In this document: one piece after another, positions 7,744 through 18,203 of the stretch
How the letters are laid out: the number at the start of each line of letters is the position of its first letter
How positions within the stretch are numbered: position 1 is the stretch's first letter
NCBI RefSeq assembly: GCF_003815715.1
Contig: NZ_CP033922.1
Coordinates: forward strand, 868,001-932,000
Source of the DNA: Chryseobacterium sp. G0162
GTDB lineage: Bacteria > Bacteroidota > Bacteroidia > Flavobacteriales > Weeksellaceae
Length of the DNA: 64,000 nucleotides
Direction: 5' to 3'
The notes under the pieces: model-generated
Database searches by the model: none
The model's input: the letters and a program-made list of their open reading frames with translations, nothing else
Told to the model about the DNA's origin: nothing
Position numbers and translations under genes: made by a program

Positions 7744-10134
7744 TTATTTTTTAATTGCTTTCACTGTTTGTTTGGTTCCGTCTTTCATATTCAAAATCAC
7801 CATATACAGACCTTGTTTCAAGTCTCCTAAATGAAGGACAGATGAAGGGCTTTCAATCGTTTTCACCAATCTTCCTGAAACATCTGTAACAGATACCGAC
7901 TTCACCTGATCTGCTCTTGCAATATTCAGAACATCAGCAAATGGGTTTGGATATACTTTAATTTCATTCTTAGCTTTAGATACCTCTGAAGTTCCAAGAC
8001 TTTCTTTATTAATAGTAATGGTAAACACATCCTCTGCCTGATCGTCCGTATTATCATAATGTCCTACATTCACATAATATACAGTTCCTGCGGCCGTTGA
8101 TACCGAAATTGTTTCTGCACCTCCCGCACCAGCATTATCAACCGTATTTTCACAAGATAAGTTACCACATGTACCGCTATACACCCCTATCTGAGGGTCA
8201 AAACCAATTCCTGCAGGCATCGTAACTTTAATATCATAAACAGTACCATCTCCTGTAAAAGTAAACCATGTTCCATCATTCATATTGTCTGAACAAATAT
8301 CAATCACACCATTATTATTAGTAGCTCCCAATGCATCAGCCTGTGTATAGCTATAAGGAAATACAGATGCAATCAAAGCTCCTGAACAATCATCATTTAC
8401 CGGAGGTGGAGGTGGTGTTGCTACACATATATTAAAGCCTATAGCCCGACCTGTTCCGCCATAAGAAAATACTCTTACATAATAAATAGTACCTACGGTA
8501 AGCCCATCAACAATTTTTGATAATGGATCTGAACATACAACATTTGTCAATCCAGTAGCACAATCTCCACTGAAAACCTGGAAATAAGTATCCGTAGTAT
8601 TGTAATCTCCAATAGAAACTACATCACTCAGTGTAATAACATGTTTAGTTGAAGTAGCGGTAAATTTGAACCATACATCATCATCAGGATTACCTGAACA
8701 GGTATCCAAAGATACTCCAGAGTCTGTTGCGCCAAGGGTATGCCCAGCAGTTACTGCTCCACAGCTTATACTTGGATTTACCGTCAATGTAACCGCTGTA
8801 GCGCAATCATCATTGGTTGGAGGTGGTGGCAATGTACCTACACATATATTAAAACTTTGAGCATACTCTCCCCCTTCACTGTAACTGTAAACTCTTACAT
8901 AATAAGTTTCACCTACATTAAGCCCTGTAACAACACTTGATCCAGTATATGAGGAACATACAACATTTGCTAAACCTGTACAGTCACCGCTCAACACCTG
9001 GAAATAAGCACTGTCATCGAATTCTGATCCAACAGAGGTTACATTTCTAAGTGAAATAATATGGCTGGCTTCTGTTGCAGTAAATTTATACCATACATCA
9101 TCATCAGCAGCTCCATAACAAGGGTCTGTATCTAACCCTGAATTTGTTGCAGCAATGGTAGTTCCTGCAGTGACGGCACTACAGCTTAAGTCCGGGTTCA
9201 CCGTCAAAGTAATAGCAGCAGCACATTCATCATTAGATGGCGGCGGTGGTGTAGTGGTAAATTTTGTTTCAAAACAACCCGAAGACTCACCTCCAGATCC
9301 CACTGCCACTACTCTTACGTAATAAGTTGTATTAAGAGAAAGAGGAGTTGACGGAGTAAAACTTGTAGTGCTTACAATTTGCTGATTCACAATATTTGAT
9401 CCTCCCGGAGTGGTTCCGATGGAGATTTTATAGCTTGTAGCCCCGGATGATGCATACCAACTAATTTCAGGAGATATAGGAACTAGCACCGCATTGTTTA
9501 TCGGAGACATCACATTAGTACAGGAAGGCACTGCATTGGGAGTAAGCCCTATAAAAGTAATAACAGATCTATACCCTAACAATTCACCTTCATTAGGATC
9601 AGCAGGATCACAATCTTCAAAATAACCTACTGTACTAATTGCACTTTTAGGGACATTATTAAGATTATGAACATAAAATGCCCGATCTTCTGAATAATTA
9701 TATTCCGGATTATTTTCATCAACTGCAACGACTAAATTCTGCGTATTGTTATAAGGAAAAGGAACTGAAAATGTAAGCTCTACCACATCATTTACAGCAC
9801 TGATTGTACCAGCATATACTTCTGTAAGATCTGAAAGAGCAACCCAATCAGACTCAGAAGCAAATTCAGACTTCGAAGTATGCCCCAGGTAGACAACCCA
9901 ATCTGATGCGTCAGTTATATTTACATTGGGATTCACATAGAATTTAAGTCCCGTAATATTTCCTGCAGCATTCGTGTTAATTTCCTGTTTTTTGAATATC
10001 TGTTGGGAATAGGAATATTCCCAAAAGTTATCGATTGGAACTTTTCCAACCATTGAGCTTCCTCCACCTAAGGTGATTTGAGCATTTAAAATCATGCTTA
10101 CCATCAGCAAGCACAAGAGTAAGATTTTCTTCAT
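7744..10134 (-). CDS. secreted T9SS cargo protein with Fn3-like and PPC-like domains
   Basis: The protein has about 796 residues. A signal peptide (MKKILLLCLLMVSMILNAQ) is followed by a unique N-terminal region, one fibronectin-III-like domain (about 205-295), two near-repeat domains beginning PPPP(S/T)NDxCA and containing DDDVW(Y/F)KFTAT (about 300-440 and 440-575), a third more divergent PPC-like domain with NDDC/NDGTWFTFTG, and a C-terminal type A sorting domain (VYPNPFADVLNI ... LKQGLYMVI, last 75 residues). The sorting domain predicts export by the T9SS and attachment to or release from the cell surface. I start it at the ATG that gives MKKILLL; an in-frame ATG two codons upstream (10140) is possible. 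It is a paralogue in architecture of the next gene. No catalytic motif was seen; adhesion is a guess. Confidence 0.85.
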   Translation of the reverse strand: MKKILLLCLLMVSMILNAQITLGGGSSMVGKVPIDNFWEYSYSQQIFKKQEINTNAAGNITGLKFYVNPNVNITDASDWVVYLGHTSKSEFASESDWVALSDLTEVYAGTISAVNDVVELTFSVPFPYNNTQNLVVAVDENNPEYNYSEDRAFYVHNLNNVPKSAISTVGYFEDCDPADPNEGELLGYRSVITFIGLTPNAVPSCTNVMSPINNAVLVPISPEISWYASSGATSYKISIGTTPGGSNIVNQQIVSTTSFTPSTPLSLNTTYYVRVVAVGSGGESSGCFETKFTTTPPPPSNDECAAAITLTVNPDLSCSAVTAGTTIAATNSGLDTDPCYGAADDDVWYKFTATEASHIISLRNVTSVGSEFDDSAYFQVLSGDCTGLANVVCSSYTGSSVVTGLNVGETYYVRVYSYSEGGEYAQSFNICVGTLPPPPTNDDCATAVTLTVNPSISCGAVTAGHTLGATDSGVSLDTCSGNPDDDVWFKFTATSTKHVITLSDVVSIGDYNTTDTYFQVFSGDCATGLTNVVCSDPLSKIVDGLTVGTIYYVRVFSYGGTGRAIGFNICVATPPPPPVNDDCSGALIASVFPYSYTQADALGATNNNGVIDICSDNMNDGTWFTFTGDGTVYDIKVTMPAGIGFDPQIGVYSGTCGNLSCENTVDNAGAGGAETISVSTAAGTVYYVNVGHYDNTDDQAEDVFTITINKESLGTSEVSKAKNEIKVYPNPFADVLNIARADQVKSVSVTDVSGRLVKTIESPSSVLHLGDLKQGLYMVILNMKDGTKQTVKAIKK

Positions 10135-10210
10135 ATACAATTTTTTTAAGGTGTTAATATATTACCAAATTAATAATAATTTTAATACAACATTAAAAAA
10201 ATATTAAAAA

Positions 10211-10238
10211 AAAGCAGCAACCGTTAAGTTACTGCTTT
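10211..10238 (-). terminator. intrinsic terminator of the large Fn3-repeat gene
   Basis: AAAGCAGCAAC and GTTACTGCTTT arms (10 of 11 pairs) about 20 bases beyond the stop codon at 10260, with T-run on the minus strand. Confidence 0.75.
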
Positions 10239-10259
10239 AAATTCTTATATTAATTGGTT

Positions 10260-13193
10260 TTATCTCTTAATTGATTTAACCACTTGTTTTGATCCGTCTT
10301 TCAGATGTAACACGATCAAATACATTCCTTGTTTCAGGTCTGTTAATTGAAGTTCAGAAGAAGGTTTTTCAATTGTTTTCACTACTCTTCCCGCAAGATC
10401 AATAACAGAAACAGATTGCACTTTAGAAATATCAGAAATATTAAGTGTATCAGTAAATGGATTAGGATAAACTTTTATTTCTTTTACTTTCTCAGAAACC
10501 ACTTCAGATGTTGATAGTGAACTGCTTGTAATATTGAGGTCAAAATTTCCTTCCGGATTGTCTACTGACGAAGAATAATATCCCACATTTACATAATATA
10601 CAGTTCCCGCCACTGAATTAAAGGTGTAGGTTTCTGTACTACCTACACTTGAGAACACTGCATCCGCAGTGCCTACACAAGTAAGAGCACCACAGCTTCC
10701 ACTATATACAGATATCTTATGGTCCCACGCTGTAGTATTTTTTGCCGCTACCGTGATTTCATTTCCGTTTCCTGTAAATTTAAACCACATACCATCATTA
10801 GAAGCAGAAGAACAGGCAGTAATAAATCCGGTTCCATTGGTAGAGCCTGCCCCATCAGTTTGAGAATAAGTATATGGTAAAGAAGACGCTACCAAAGCTC
10901 CTACACAGTCATCATTAACTGGTGCAGGATTAGCATTTACGGTAAATGATCTTTCAGTACAGCCTGTTGAAGTAGTTGTATTTACTTTATAGTAATACTT
11001 TGTTCCTGGCGTCAAAGCTGTTGTAAGTGTATATGATGTAACATTTCCTACATCTACATTATTCATGATATCAGAGCCACCAGCAGTAGTTCCAATCGTT
11101 AAGGTATAAGAAGTCGCTGTCACAATTGGACTCCATTTGAATGTAGGTTTTACCGGTTGAATAGCAGATAAATCTGCCGGATAAGTTACAGAAGGACATG
11201 TTCCTTGGGTCGTAAAGTTTCTTACTGTACAAGAACTTCCCGTTAAGCCTCCAGCATAACCAGTCACTGTATAATAATACTTCGTACTGAAAGCTAGTGG
11301 CGTGGTAAGTGTATAGGTTGTAACGTTTCCTACATCTACATTATTCAAAATGTCTACCCCACCAGAAGTAGTTCCCATAGAGATTCTATAACCTGTAGCT
11401 CCTGTTATTGCATCCCAAGTGAAGGCAGGCAATACTGAAACTCCAGTAGCTGATGAACTAGGTGCTGTCACTACCGGACACAAAGTACTTGTTGTAAAGG
11501 TTCTTTCCGCACATGCAGTTCCTACGGTACTTCCTGAATAAGCAATGACTTTATAATAATATTTCGTATTGAAAGCCAATGGTGTAGTAAGCGTATAGGT
11601 AGCTACATTTCCTACATCCACATTATCCATAATATCATTTCCTCCTGCGGTAGTTCCCATAGTAATTCTATATCCCGTAACCCCGGCTATTGCAGTCCAT
11701 GTAAAAGTAGGAAGCACTGATACACCGGTTGCCGCTGCACTAGGTGCAGAAACTGTAGGACAAAGAACTGTCGTTGTAAAGGTTCTTTCCGAACAAGCAG
11801 TTCCTACCGTACTTCCTGAATAAGCAATGACTTTATAATAATATTTCGTATTGAAAGCCAATGGTGTAGTAAGCGTATAAGTTGCAACATTTCCTACATC
11901 AAAATTATCCATAATATCATTTCCGCCAGTGGTAGTACCAATCGTAATTCTATAACCGGTAACGCCAGCAATTGCAGTCCATGTGAAAGTAGGAAGTACC
12001 GATACACCTGTTGCTGCCGAGCTAGGTGCTGAAACGGAAGGACATAAAGTAGCTGTTGTAAAGGTTCTTTCTGTACAACCTGAACTTACAGATGTAGGAC
12101 TATAACTACTAACCGTATAATAGTATTTAGTATTAAACAACAATGGTGTTGTAAGAGTATAAGTGGTAACATTTCCTACATCTACATTATTCATGATATC
12201 AGTTCCACCTGTTGTACTTCCTATCGAAATCTTATACCCGGTAGCTCCTGATACTGATGACCAGGTAATAGCAGGAAGTACAGAAACTCCAGTTGCCGCT
12301 GAGCTAGGTGCTGAAACAGTAGGACAACCAATATTCAAAGTCGTGAAAGAACTTTCTGAACAGCCTGTATTAGATCCAAGATCATTGGTAGGAATTACCT
12401 TTACAAAATATGTTGTTGAATAATTCAGGATATTTGCTGCAGGAAGAGTATAACTAAGCGTATTTCCCACATTTACATTATTCAATACATCGGTTCCACC
12501 CTGAGTAGTTCCTATATTAATCAAATACCCGGTAGCTCCGGCTGCACTGTTCCATTTTAGTGTAGGAGTTCTGGAAACTCCGGTTGCCGCTGCTGCAGGC
12601 GCCACTAACGTGGTACATCCTGGAGGCGTTGTAATTGGCTGGCTTAATTTGATTTCATCAAATCCTAAATAAAAATCCCCAGGAGAGACATAGTTCGCCG
12701 TAATTCTGAATTTAAAATCCGCCCCGGCAGGAATTGTTCCCGCAGGAATTGTTCCTGAAACAGTAGTACAAGAAATGGGAGTAGTGCCCGGACTATCAAG
12801 ATTGACAGGAGCAACCAAAGTGGTCCAATTCCCTCCACCATCTAAGGAATACTCAGCTGTGAAGTTTCCTTTGGTACTTGCGGTGGATGAATATCCTTTA
12901 GCTGCATACTGGAATGAATAATCAAGAGCCAGGCCATTGGAATTGAGAGAAGAATAAACAAGATTATAAGACGTTACACTGCTGTAAAGGTTCCTATAAG
13001 CCATATTTGATCCTGCACAAGCAGTACCAGACGACCACATTCCTATTGATGGTGTCTGTGATGCAGTAGTAGGTAACGCAGAAGAGGTCCATCCAGGAGA
13101 TAACGACCCACCTTCAAATCCCTCATTAACGAGGATCTGTGCTGAGGCTCCCATACCAAGAGCCATCATGCACATCAGTAGAATTCTTTTCAT
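10260..13193 (-). CDS. secreted T9SS cargo protein with six Fn3-like repeats
   Basis: The 977-residue protein starts with a signal peptide (MKRILLMCMMALGMGASAQ), then a jelly-roll-like N-terminal domain (about 20-190, NEGFEGGSLSPGW) of the kind that precedes adhesive repeats. Six tandem repeats of about 93-97 residues follow (about 193-765), each carrying (A/T)PSxAATGVSVLP, TGYxIxxGTTxGG, DVGNVxTYTLTTPL and KYYYxV. A PPC-like domain (about 770-895, NDDC ... GMWFKFTG) and a type A sorting domain (VYPNPFTDTLNI ... LKQGMYLIV) complete it. Repeats three and four are nearly identical, which suggests recent duplication. Likely a surface adhesin or structural protein; no catalytic residues are evident. 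It is separated from its paralogue at 7744 by a terminator. Confidence 0.87.
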   Translation of the reverse strand: MKRILLMCMMALGMGASAQILVNEGFEGGSLSPGWTSSALPTTASQTPSIGMWSSGTACAGSNMAYRNLYSSVTSYNLVYSSLNSNGLALDYSFQYAAKGYSSTASTKGNFTAEYSLDGGGNWTTLVAPVNLDSPGTTPISCTTVSGTIPAGTIPAGADFKFRITANYVSPGDFYLGFDEIKLSQPITTPPGCTTLVAPAAAATGVSRTPTLKWNSAAGATGYLINIGTTQGGTDVLNNVNVGNTLSYTLPAANILNYSTTYFVKVIPTNDLGSNTGCSESSFTTLNIGCPTVSAPSSAATGVSVLPAITWSSVSGATGYKISIGSTTGGTDIMNNVDVGNVTTYTLTTPLLFNTKYYYTVSSYSPTSVSSGCTERTFTTATLCPSVSAPSSAATGVSVLPTFTWTAIAGVTGYRITIGTTTGGNDIMDNFDVGNVATYTLTTPLAFNTKYYYKVIAYSGSTVGTACSERTFTTTVLCPTVSAPSAAATGVSVLPTFTWTAIAGVTGYRITMGTTAGGNDIMDNVDVGNVATYTLTTPLAFNTKYYYKVIAYSGSTVGTACAERTFTTSTLCPVVTAPSSSATGVSVLPAFTWDAITGATGYRISMGTTSGGVDILNNVDVGNVTTYTLTTPLAFSTKYYYTVTGYAGGLTGSSCTVRNFTTQGTCPSVTYPADLSAIQPVKPTFKWSPIVTATSYTLTIGTTAGGSDIMNNVDVGNVTSYTLTTALTPGTKYYYKVNTTTSTGCTERSFTVNANPAPVNDDCVGALVASSLPYTYSQTDGAGSTNGTGFITACSSASNDGMWFKFTGNGNEITVAAKNTTAWDHKISVYSGSCGALTCVGTADAVFSSVGSTETYTFNSVAGTVYYVNVGYYSSSVDNPEGNFDLNITSSSLSTSEVVSEKVKEIKVYPNPFTDTLNISDISKVQSVSVIDLAGRVVKTIEKPSSELQLTDLKQGMYLIVLHLKDGSKQVVKSIKR
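11450..12330 (-). repeat. tandem Fn3-like coding repeats, about 280 bases each
   Basis: Within the gene at 10260-13193, the blocks around 11460-11740, 11741-12030 and 12031-12320 repeat with high nucleotide similarity; the first two are the closest pair. For example TGACTTTATAATAATATTTC occurs at both about 11548 and 11828. These are protein-domain repeats. Confidence 0.8.
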
Positions 13194-13535
13194 AATAGTA
13201 ATAATAATAGTTAGGGCGGTAAAAGTAAAAAATATTTAAATAAATATCATAAAATATTAAAAAACATTAATTAGTGAATTATAAATATCTATTATTTTTG
13301 AATAAAATTAAACAATTATTTAATTTTAACAATTATTTATCAATCTAAAATAAACCACTTAAAATATTAATTATCAATTTATTACAATAAATAAAATTAA
13401 AACCCTACCTGTGAAAAAATTACAACTTAACATAAAATAATATTTTCCACATAAAACAAATATTATCAAGTCTTTAGGTCATCTACCAAAAAAAAGTGGC
13501 TTTAGGCCACTTTTTTTATTCGTTAATTTATCTTT
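13194..13535. other. 342-base AT-rich intergenic region
   Basis: Between two minus-strand genes. It is extremely AT-rich (long TTAATTTAACAATTATTTATCAATC-like stretches, read from memory of base composition only) and must contain the promoter of the Fn3-repeat gene at its left side and the polymerase terminator (13491-13517) at its right side. No gene or recognisable repeat was seen. Confidence 0.6.
13491..13517 (-). terminator. intrinsic terminator of the DNA polymerase III alpha gene
   Basis: AAAAGTGGC-TTTAG-GCCACTTTT hairpin about 20 bases beyond the stop codon, with T-run on the minus strand. Confidence 0.9.
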
Positions 13536-16500
13536 TTAGTTCAAATAGAACTCATATTTATTAAGTAATTGTATTTCTTTAATGAGATCTCCATTTAAAT
13601 CTACAGAATGCTTCATAGATTGAACTTCAATTTGGGAATCATCTTCAATATTCTTAATAAAGAATTTTAATTTCTGATTTCCTTTATTTCTATCCAATAC
13701 CGTCCTGAAGAAATCCAGATCCTCCGATCTTACATCCATCACATCCATCACTAAAGAAATACTCTTAGCAAATCTCTCAAATGCTTCCTGAAGCTCAATC
13801 ACATCATTTACATTCACAAAGACCCTTCCATCTTTTACCTGAGCAAATTTGATTTTAAAGATAACAAATCTTTGTACTTCAAGCTTTTCCTTTAGCCTCA
13901 TATAATCCCTATCCCCCAATCTGAAAGAATAAGAACCGGAATAATCTTCCAAGGTCACAAAAGCTACTTTTTCACCACTTCTGAAACCATCCTGAACTCT
14001 ATATTCCGTGATAAGACCTGCTACAGTATATTCTTTTCCACCACCACCATTTTCTCTTTCCTTTTGAAGTGTTTTCCAGTCTTTCTTTTTTTCTTCAAAC
14101 AATTCTTCCTGTTTATTGGCAAAAGCCTGCTCTTTGTAAGCATCTACCTCATCCAGATTTAAGAATAAGAAATTTCCTTTTGGCTCTGCTTTTTTAGTGG
14201 TTTCCTCTATCACTTCTTCTTCTCCTACAGATAATTCATCAGAAACAATTTCAGTAATGTCGGTAGTTTCATCCTGTGAATCCTGTTCCAAAACAGGAGC
14301 TTCATCGGTTACTGTTTTTTCCTCTTCATCTTTTTCCAGAACTGATTTCTTAGAAAGTCTTCCCTGCATAAACTGGAACTGATACTTAAATTCATCCAGC
14401 GGATGGGCAGAAAGATAGAATCCAATGGTCTCCTTTTCCTTGTTTAGCTTATGCATATTCGGCCATTCCGGACAAGGCAGTAATTTAGGCTGCTCAATCT
14501 GAACTTCATCTGCAAAATCTGCAAACAGAGAAAACTCCATTTCGTTTTTACTTTCCTGAAAGCTCTGTCCGTATCTGATCAATCTTTCAAGATTGGTTCT
14601 TCCCGCCATATCAATATCAAAATACTGACCTCTATGAAAAGCATCCAATTCATCAAACGCTCCGGCAACCACTAAACTTTCAGCTACTCTTTTATTCATT
14701 TGTGAAGGCAATATTCTTTCAAAAAAATCATAAATATTTTTGAACCTTCCGTTTTCTCTTTCTCTCGTAATCGCCTCACTCGGCCCTTCTCCGATCCCCT
14801 TAATAGCTCCCAGACCAAAACGGATCTGACCTTTTTCGTTTACAGAGAATTTATATTGAGATTCATTCACATCTGGGCCCAGAACATCCACTCCCATACT
14901 CTTACAATCCTCCATGAACATGGTAATCGAGTCAGTATTGTTAATGTTATTACTCATTACACTCGCCATATATTCTGCAGGATAATTCGCTTTCAAATAG
15001 GCTGTTTGATAAGCAATAAAAGCGTAACATGTTGAGTGAGATTTGTTGAAGGCATATTCTGCAAAGGCTTTCCAGTCATTCCAGATTTTCTCCAGCCTTT
15101 CTTCATTAAGATTGTTTTTTCTTCCTCCTTCAATAAATTTAGGATACATTTTGTTAAGAACATCAATCTGCTTCTTACCCATTGCTTTTCTCAACGTATC
15201 TGCCTCACCTTTTGTAAAGTTGGCCAGTTTCTGAGACAAAAGCATTACCTGTTCCTGATAAACAGTAATTCCGTAAGTTTCCTTTAAATATTCTTCCGTT
15301 TCCGGTAAGTCATAAACAATCTCTTCAACACCATGCTTTCTGTTAATAAAGTTTGGAATATATTTAATGGGTCCCGGACGATACAATGCATTCATGGCAA
15401 TAAGATCCGCAAAAACTGTAGGCTTAAGCTCCCTCATGTATTTTTGCATACCCGGACTTTCATACTGGAAAATCCCGACCGTTCTCCCTTCTTTAAATAA
15501 CTGATATGTTTTAGCATCATCCAATGGAATAAGATCCGGATCAATATCTAACCCATATCTTGCTTTCACCAGTTTTAGAGCATCTTTAATGATTGTAAGA
15601 GTTCTAAGACCCAGGAAGTCCATCTTCAAAAGACCAGCACTTTCCGCCACCGAGTTATCAAACTGAGATACAAGAATATCAGCATCTTTAGCAGCAATAG
15701 TTACCGGAACCAGATTACTTACATCTTCCGGAGTAATAATTACCCCACAGGCATGAATTCCGGTATTTCTGATACATCCCTCCATCTTTTTAGCACTTGC
15801 CAGTACTCCATGACGTGAATCATCAGGACTCTCAAGAACATACCTCATCTCATCAACAAGCATCTGTTCTTCCGGTTTCAGTTTATCATATTTTGCTAAT
15901 GCTTTCGCAATATTCATCCCTGGTGTAGAAGGGATAAGTTTAGCAATATTGTTCGTATCAGGAATTGGAACATCCAGTACCCTTCCGGCATCTTTAATGG
16001 CAGATTTCCCTCCCAATACGGAATAGGTAATGATCTGTGCTACCTGGCTTTGCCCATATTTTTCAATTACCCATTTGATAACACGATCTCTACCTTCATC
16101 ATCAAAGTCAATATCAATATCCGGCATTGAAACCCTTTCCGGATTCAGGAATCTCTCAAAAAGGAGATCATATTTAATAGGGTCAACATTGGTAATTCCG
16201 ATACAGTAAGCAACGGCAGATCCAGCTGCAGATCCCCTTCCCGGTCCTACCCAAACCCCCATATTACGGGCTTCATTACAGAAATCCTGAACAATAAGGA
16301 AGTACCCAGGATATCCGGTATTGGCAATTACTTCCAATTCGAAATCCAGACGTTCTTTGACATCAGCTGTAATTCCATCATTTCCATATCTTCTTCTCGC
16401 TCCTTCATAGGTCAAATGGGTAAGATAAGCCATCTCCCCTCTTTTCCCTCCATCTACCTCATCTTCTGCATGGATAAACTCTTCAGGAATATCAAATTTC

Positions 16501-18203
16501 GGAAGAAGAACATCTCGTTTTAAGGTATAAGGTCTAAATTTTGCAAAAAACTCTTCATATGCTTCAAATGCATCCGGATAAGCAAGGAAAGCTTTTTTTA
16601 TCTCATCAGAGCTTTTCATATAATACTCTTCGGTAGCAAGCCCTCTCCTTTTTCCAAACCCTTTCCCGATAGGCGTTGTAAGCTTTTCACCGTCTTTGAT
16701 ACAGCTTACAATATCCTGAATATTAGCATCATCTCTATTGGTATAAAAAGTTTCGTTCTGAGCCAGAATTTTAACGCTATATTTATCTGCCAGATACAGC
16801 AGAACCTCATTTAAGTGTTCTTCTTCAGGCAGATTGTGGTTTTGAAGCTGAACATAAAAATCATCACCAAAAGTATCACTCCACCATTTGAAAAGTTCCT
16901 CCCCTTTTTGTTCACCGGTATTTAAAATAGCATCAGGGATATCTCCCATAATTCCGGAAGTCAGGGCAATAATACCTTCTTTATACTCAGCAATCAGTTC
17001 GCGGCTGATCCTCGGAACCCCGAAATAGAACCCCTTTAAGAAACCAATACTTGAAAGTTTTGCTAAGTTTTTATACCCATTAAAGTCTTTTGCCAAAAGT
17101 ACCACCTGAGTTCTCCTGTCCGGGTCATCTTTGGTAAACTGCTTTTGTTCATACCTTTCTGAAATATAAAATTCACATCCTACCACAGGAATTAACGGAG
17201 CAGAAACAGGTTCTTCTTCATTAAATTCGGTTTCATTTTCTTCAGCCTCCTGTTTTTTAGCCAGATATTCTTTATGCTTTTTAGCTCTGTCTCCATTAGC
17301 TCCTTCCACTGCAGAAACAAACTTGAAAGCTCCCATCATATTTCCCAGATCCACCATTCCGACCGCTGGAAAGTTTTCATCAGAAGCCTTTTTAATCAGA
17401 TCATTAATACTTGAAGTAGCTGTTAATGTTGAAAAAACACTGTGATTATCAAAATTGAAATATTTTCCTAAATCAATTTCATCAATACTTCCAAAATCCT
17501 GCTGCTTTTTCTTATTATGAAAATCTGCAACCTGCCTTCTGATGACAATATTGAAAGGCTTGATCGGATCCGGATAAAGACTCTTGAAATAAGCTAACTG
17601 ATCCTCTGAAATCTTTAACGTTTCAGCGGGAACTACTCCAATTCTTATCATTTCAAAGAAAGCTCTGGCAGTAGCATTTACGTCAGCCGCCGCATTATGG
17701 GCTTCATCAAATTTACTCCCATAAAGTTTTTCATAAAGCTCCTCAAGTTTTGGAGATTTATATCTTCCTCCACGACCTCCTCCTAACTGACAGAAATCAG
17801 TTCCCAGAATCATCGTATCAGCTCTGGGCTTTTCTTGCAGGTTGTTTTGTATATTTTTTCTATAAAATTCTGCTCCTACAATATTGTAATCAAATTCAAC
17901 ATTGTGACCGGAAACTACCCTTACTTTTTCAAGAACTTTAGAAAACTCTTCTAAGATTTCCTCCAGATCACGTCCTTCCTCATTAGCAATTTTCGTCGTA
18001 ATCCCGTGAATTCTAGCAGCGTTAAAGGGAATATCATATCCTTCAGGTTTTATTATATAATCCTGATTTTCAATTAAATTACCATCATCATCGTGCACCT
18101 GCCATGCAATCTGAACCATTCTTGGCCAGTTATCAGAATCTGAAAGCGGAGCATTGAAATTTTTTGGTAAACCTGTTGTTTCTGTGTCAAAAATTAAATA
18201 CAT
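13536..18203 (-). CDS. dnaE: DNA polymerase III subunit alpha with fused DEDDh proofreading exonuclease
   Basis: The 1555-residue replicative polymerase carries an N-terminal exonuclease domain (about 1-190) with all DEDDh residues visible: Asp6 and Glu8 in FDTETTG, Asp105 in HNVEFD, His169 and Asp174 in HNAAADVNA. A PHP-like domain follows (about 250-470) but its metal motifs are altered: HSVFS at 254-258 and VDLGN at 284-288 where active PHP domains have HSxYS and TDHGN. The polymerase core has the catalytic PDIDIDFDD near residue 695, then fingers and beta-binding regions. An acidic insert (about 1320-1400) precedes an OB-fold (YTVAGLITEYRVQDG). Fusion of exonuclease and alpha is seen in Bacteroidota and removes the need for a separate epsilon subunit for proofreading. 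It is a single gene with its own terminator. Confidence 0.95.
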   Translation of the reverse strand: MYLIFDTETTGLPKNFNAPLSDSDNWPRMVQIAWQVHDDDGNLIENQDYIIKPEGYDIPFNAARIHGITTKIANEEGRDLEEILEEFSKVLEKVRVVSGHNVEFDYNIVGAEFYRKNIQNNLQEKPRADTMILGTDFCQLGGGRGGRYKSPKLEELYEKLYGSKFDEAHNAAADVNATARAFFEMIRIGVVPAETLKISEDQLAYFKSLYPDPIKPFNIVIRRQVADFHNKKKQQDFGSIDEIDLGKYFNFDNHSVFSTLTATSSINDLIKKASDENFPAVGMVDLGNMMGAFKFVSAVEGANGDRAKKHKEYLAKKQEAEENETEFNEEEPVSAPLIPVVGCEFYISERYEQKQFTKDDPDRRTQVVLLAKDFNGYKNLAKLSSIGFLKGFYFGVPRISRELIAEYKEGIIALTSGIMGDIPDAILNTGEQKGEELFKWWSDTFGDDFYVQLQNHNLPEEEHLNEVLLYLADKYSVKILAQNETFYTNRDDANIQDIVSCIKDGEKLTTPIGKGFGKRRGLATEEYYMKSSDEIKKAFLAYPDAFEAYEEFFAKFRPYTLKRDVLLPKFDIPEEFIHAEDEVDGGKRGEMAYLTHLTYEGARRRYGNDGITADVKERLDFELEVIANTGYPGYFLIVQDFCNEARNMGVWVGPGRGSAAGSAVAYCIGITNVDPIKYDLLFERFLNPERVSMPDIDIDFDDEGRDRVIKWVIEKYGQSQVAQIITYSVLGGKSAIKDAGRVLDVPIPDTNNIAKLIPSTPGMNIAKALAKYDKLKPEEQMLVDEMRYVLESPDDSRHGVLASAKKMEGCIRNTGIHACGVIITPEDVSNLVPVTIAAKDADILVSQFDNSVAESAGLLKMDFLGLRTLTIIKDALKLVKARYGLDIDPDLIPLDDAKTYQLFKEGRTVGIFQYESPGMQKYMRELKPTVFADLIAMNALYRPGPIKYIPNFINRKHGVEEIVYDLPETEEYLKETYGITVYQEQVMLLSQKLANFTKGEADTLRKAMGKKQIDVLNKMYPKFIEGGRKNNLNEERLEKIWNDWKAFAEYAFNKSHSTCYAFIAYQTAYLKANYPAEYMASVMSNNINNTDSITMFMEDCKSMGVDVLGPDVNESQYKFSVNEKGQIRFGLGAIKGIGEGPSEAITRERENGRFKNIYDFFERILPSQMNKRVAESLVVAGAFDELDAFHRGQYFDIDMAGRTNLERLIRYGQSFQESKNEMEFSLFADFADEVQIEQPKLLPCPEWPNMHKLNKEKETIGFYLSAHPLDEFKYQFQFMQGRLSKKSVLEKDEEEKTVTDEAPVLEQDSQDETTDITEIVSDELSVGEEEVIEETTKKAEPKGNFLFLNLDEVDAYKEQAFANKQEELFEEKKKDWKTLQKERENGGGGKEYTVAGLITEYRVQDGFRSGEKVAFVTLEDYSGSYSFRLGDRDYMRLKEKLEVQRFVIFKIKFAQVKDGRVFVNVNDVIELQEAFERFAKSISLVMDVMDVRSEDLDFFRTVLDRNKGNQKLKFFIKNIEDDSQIEVQSMKHSVDLNGDLIKEIQLLNKYEFYLN

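Noticed and set aside
11450..12330. Tandem 280-base repeats, considered as a mobile or satellite repeat
   Set aside because: They are Fn3-like protein domains in one continuous reading frame.
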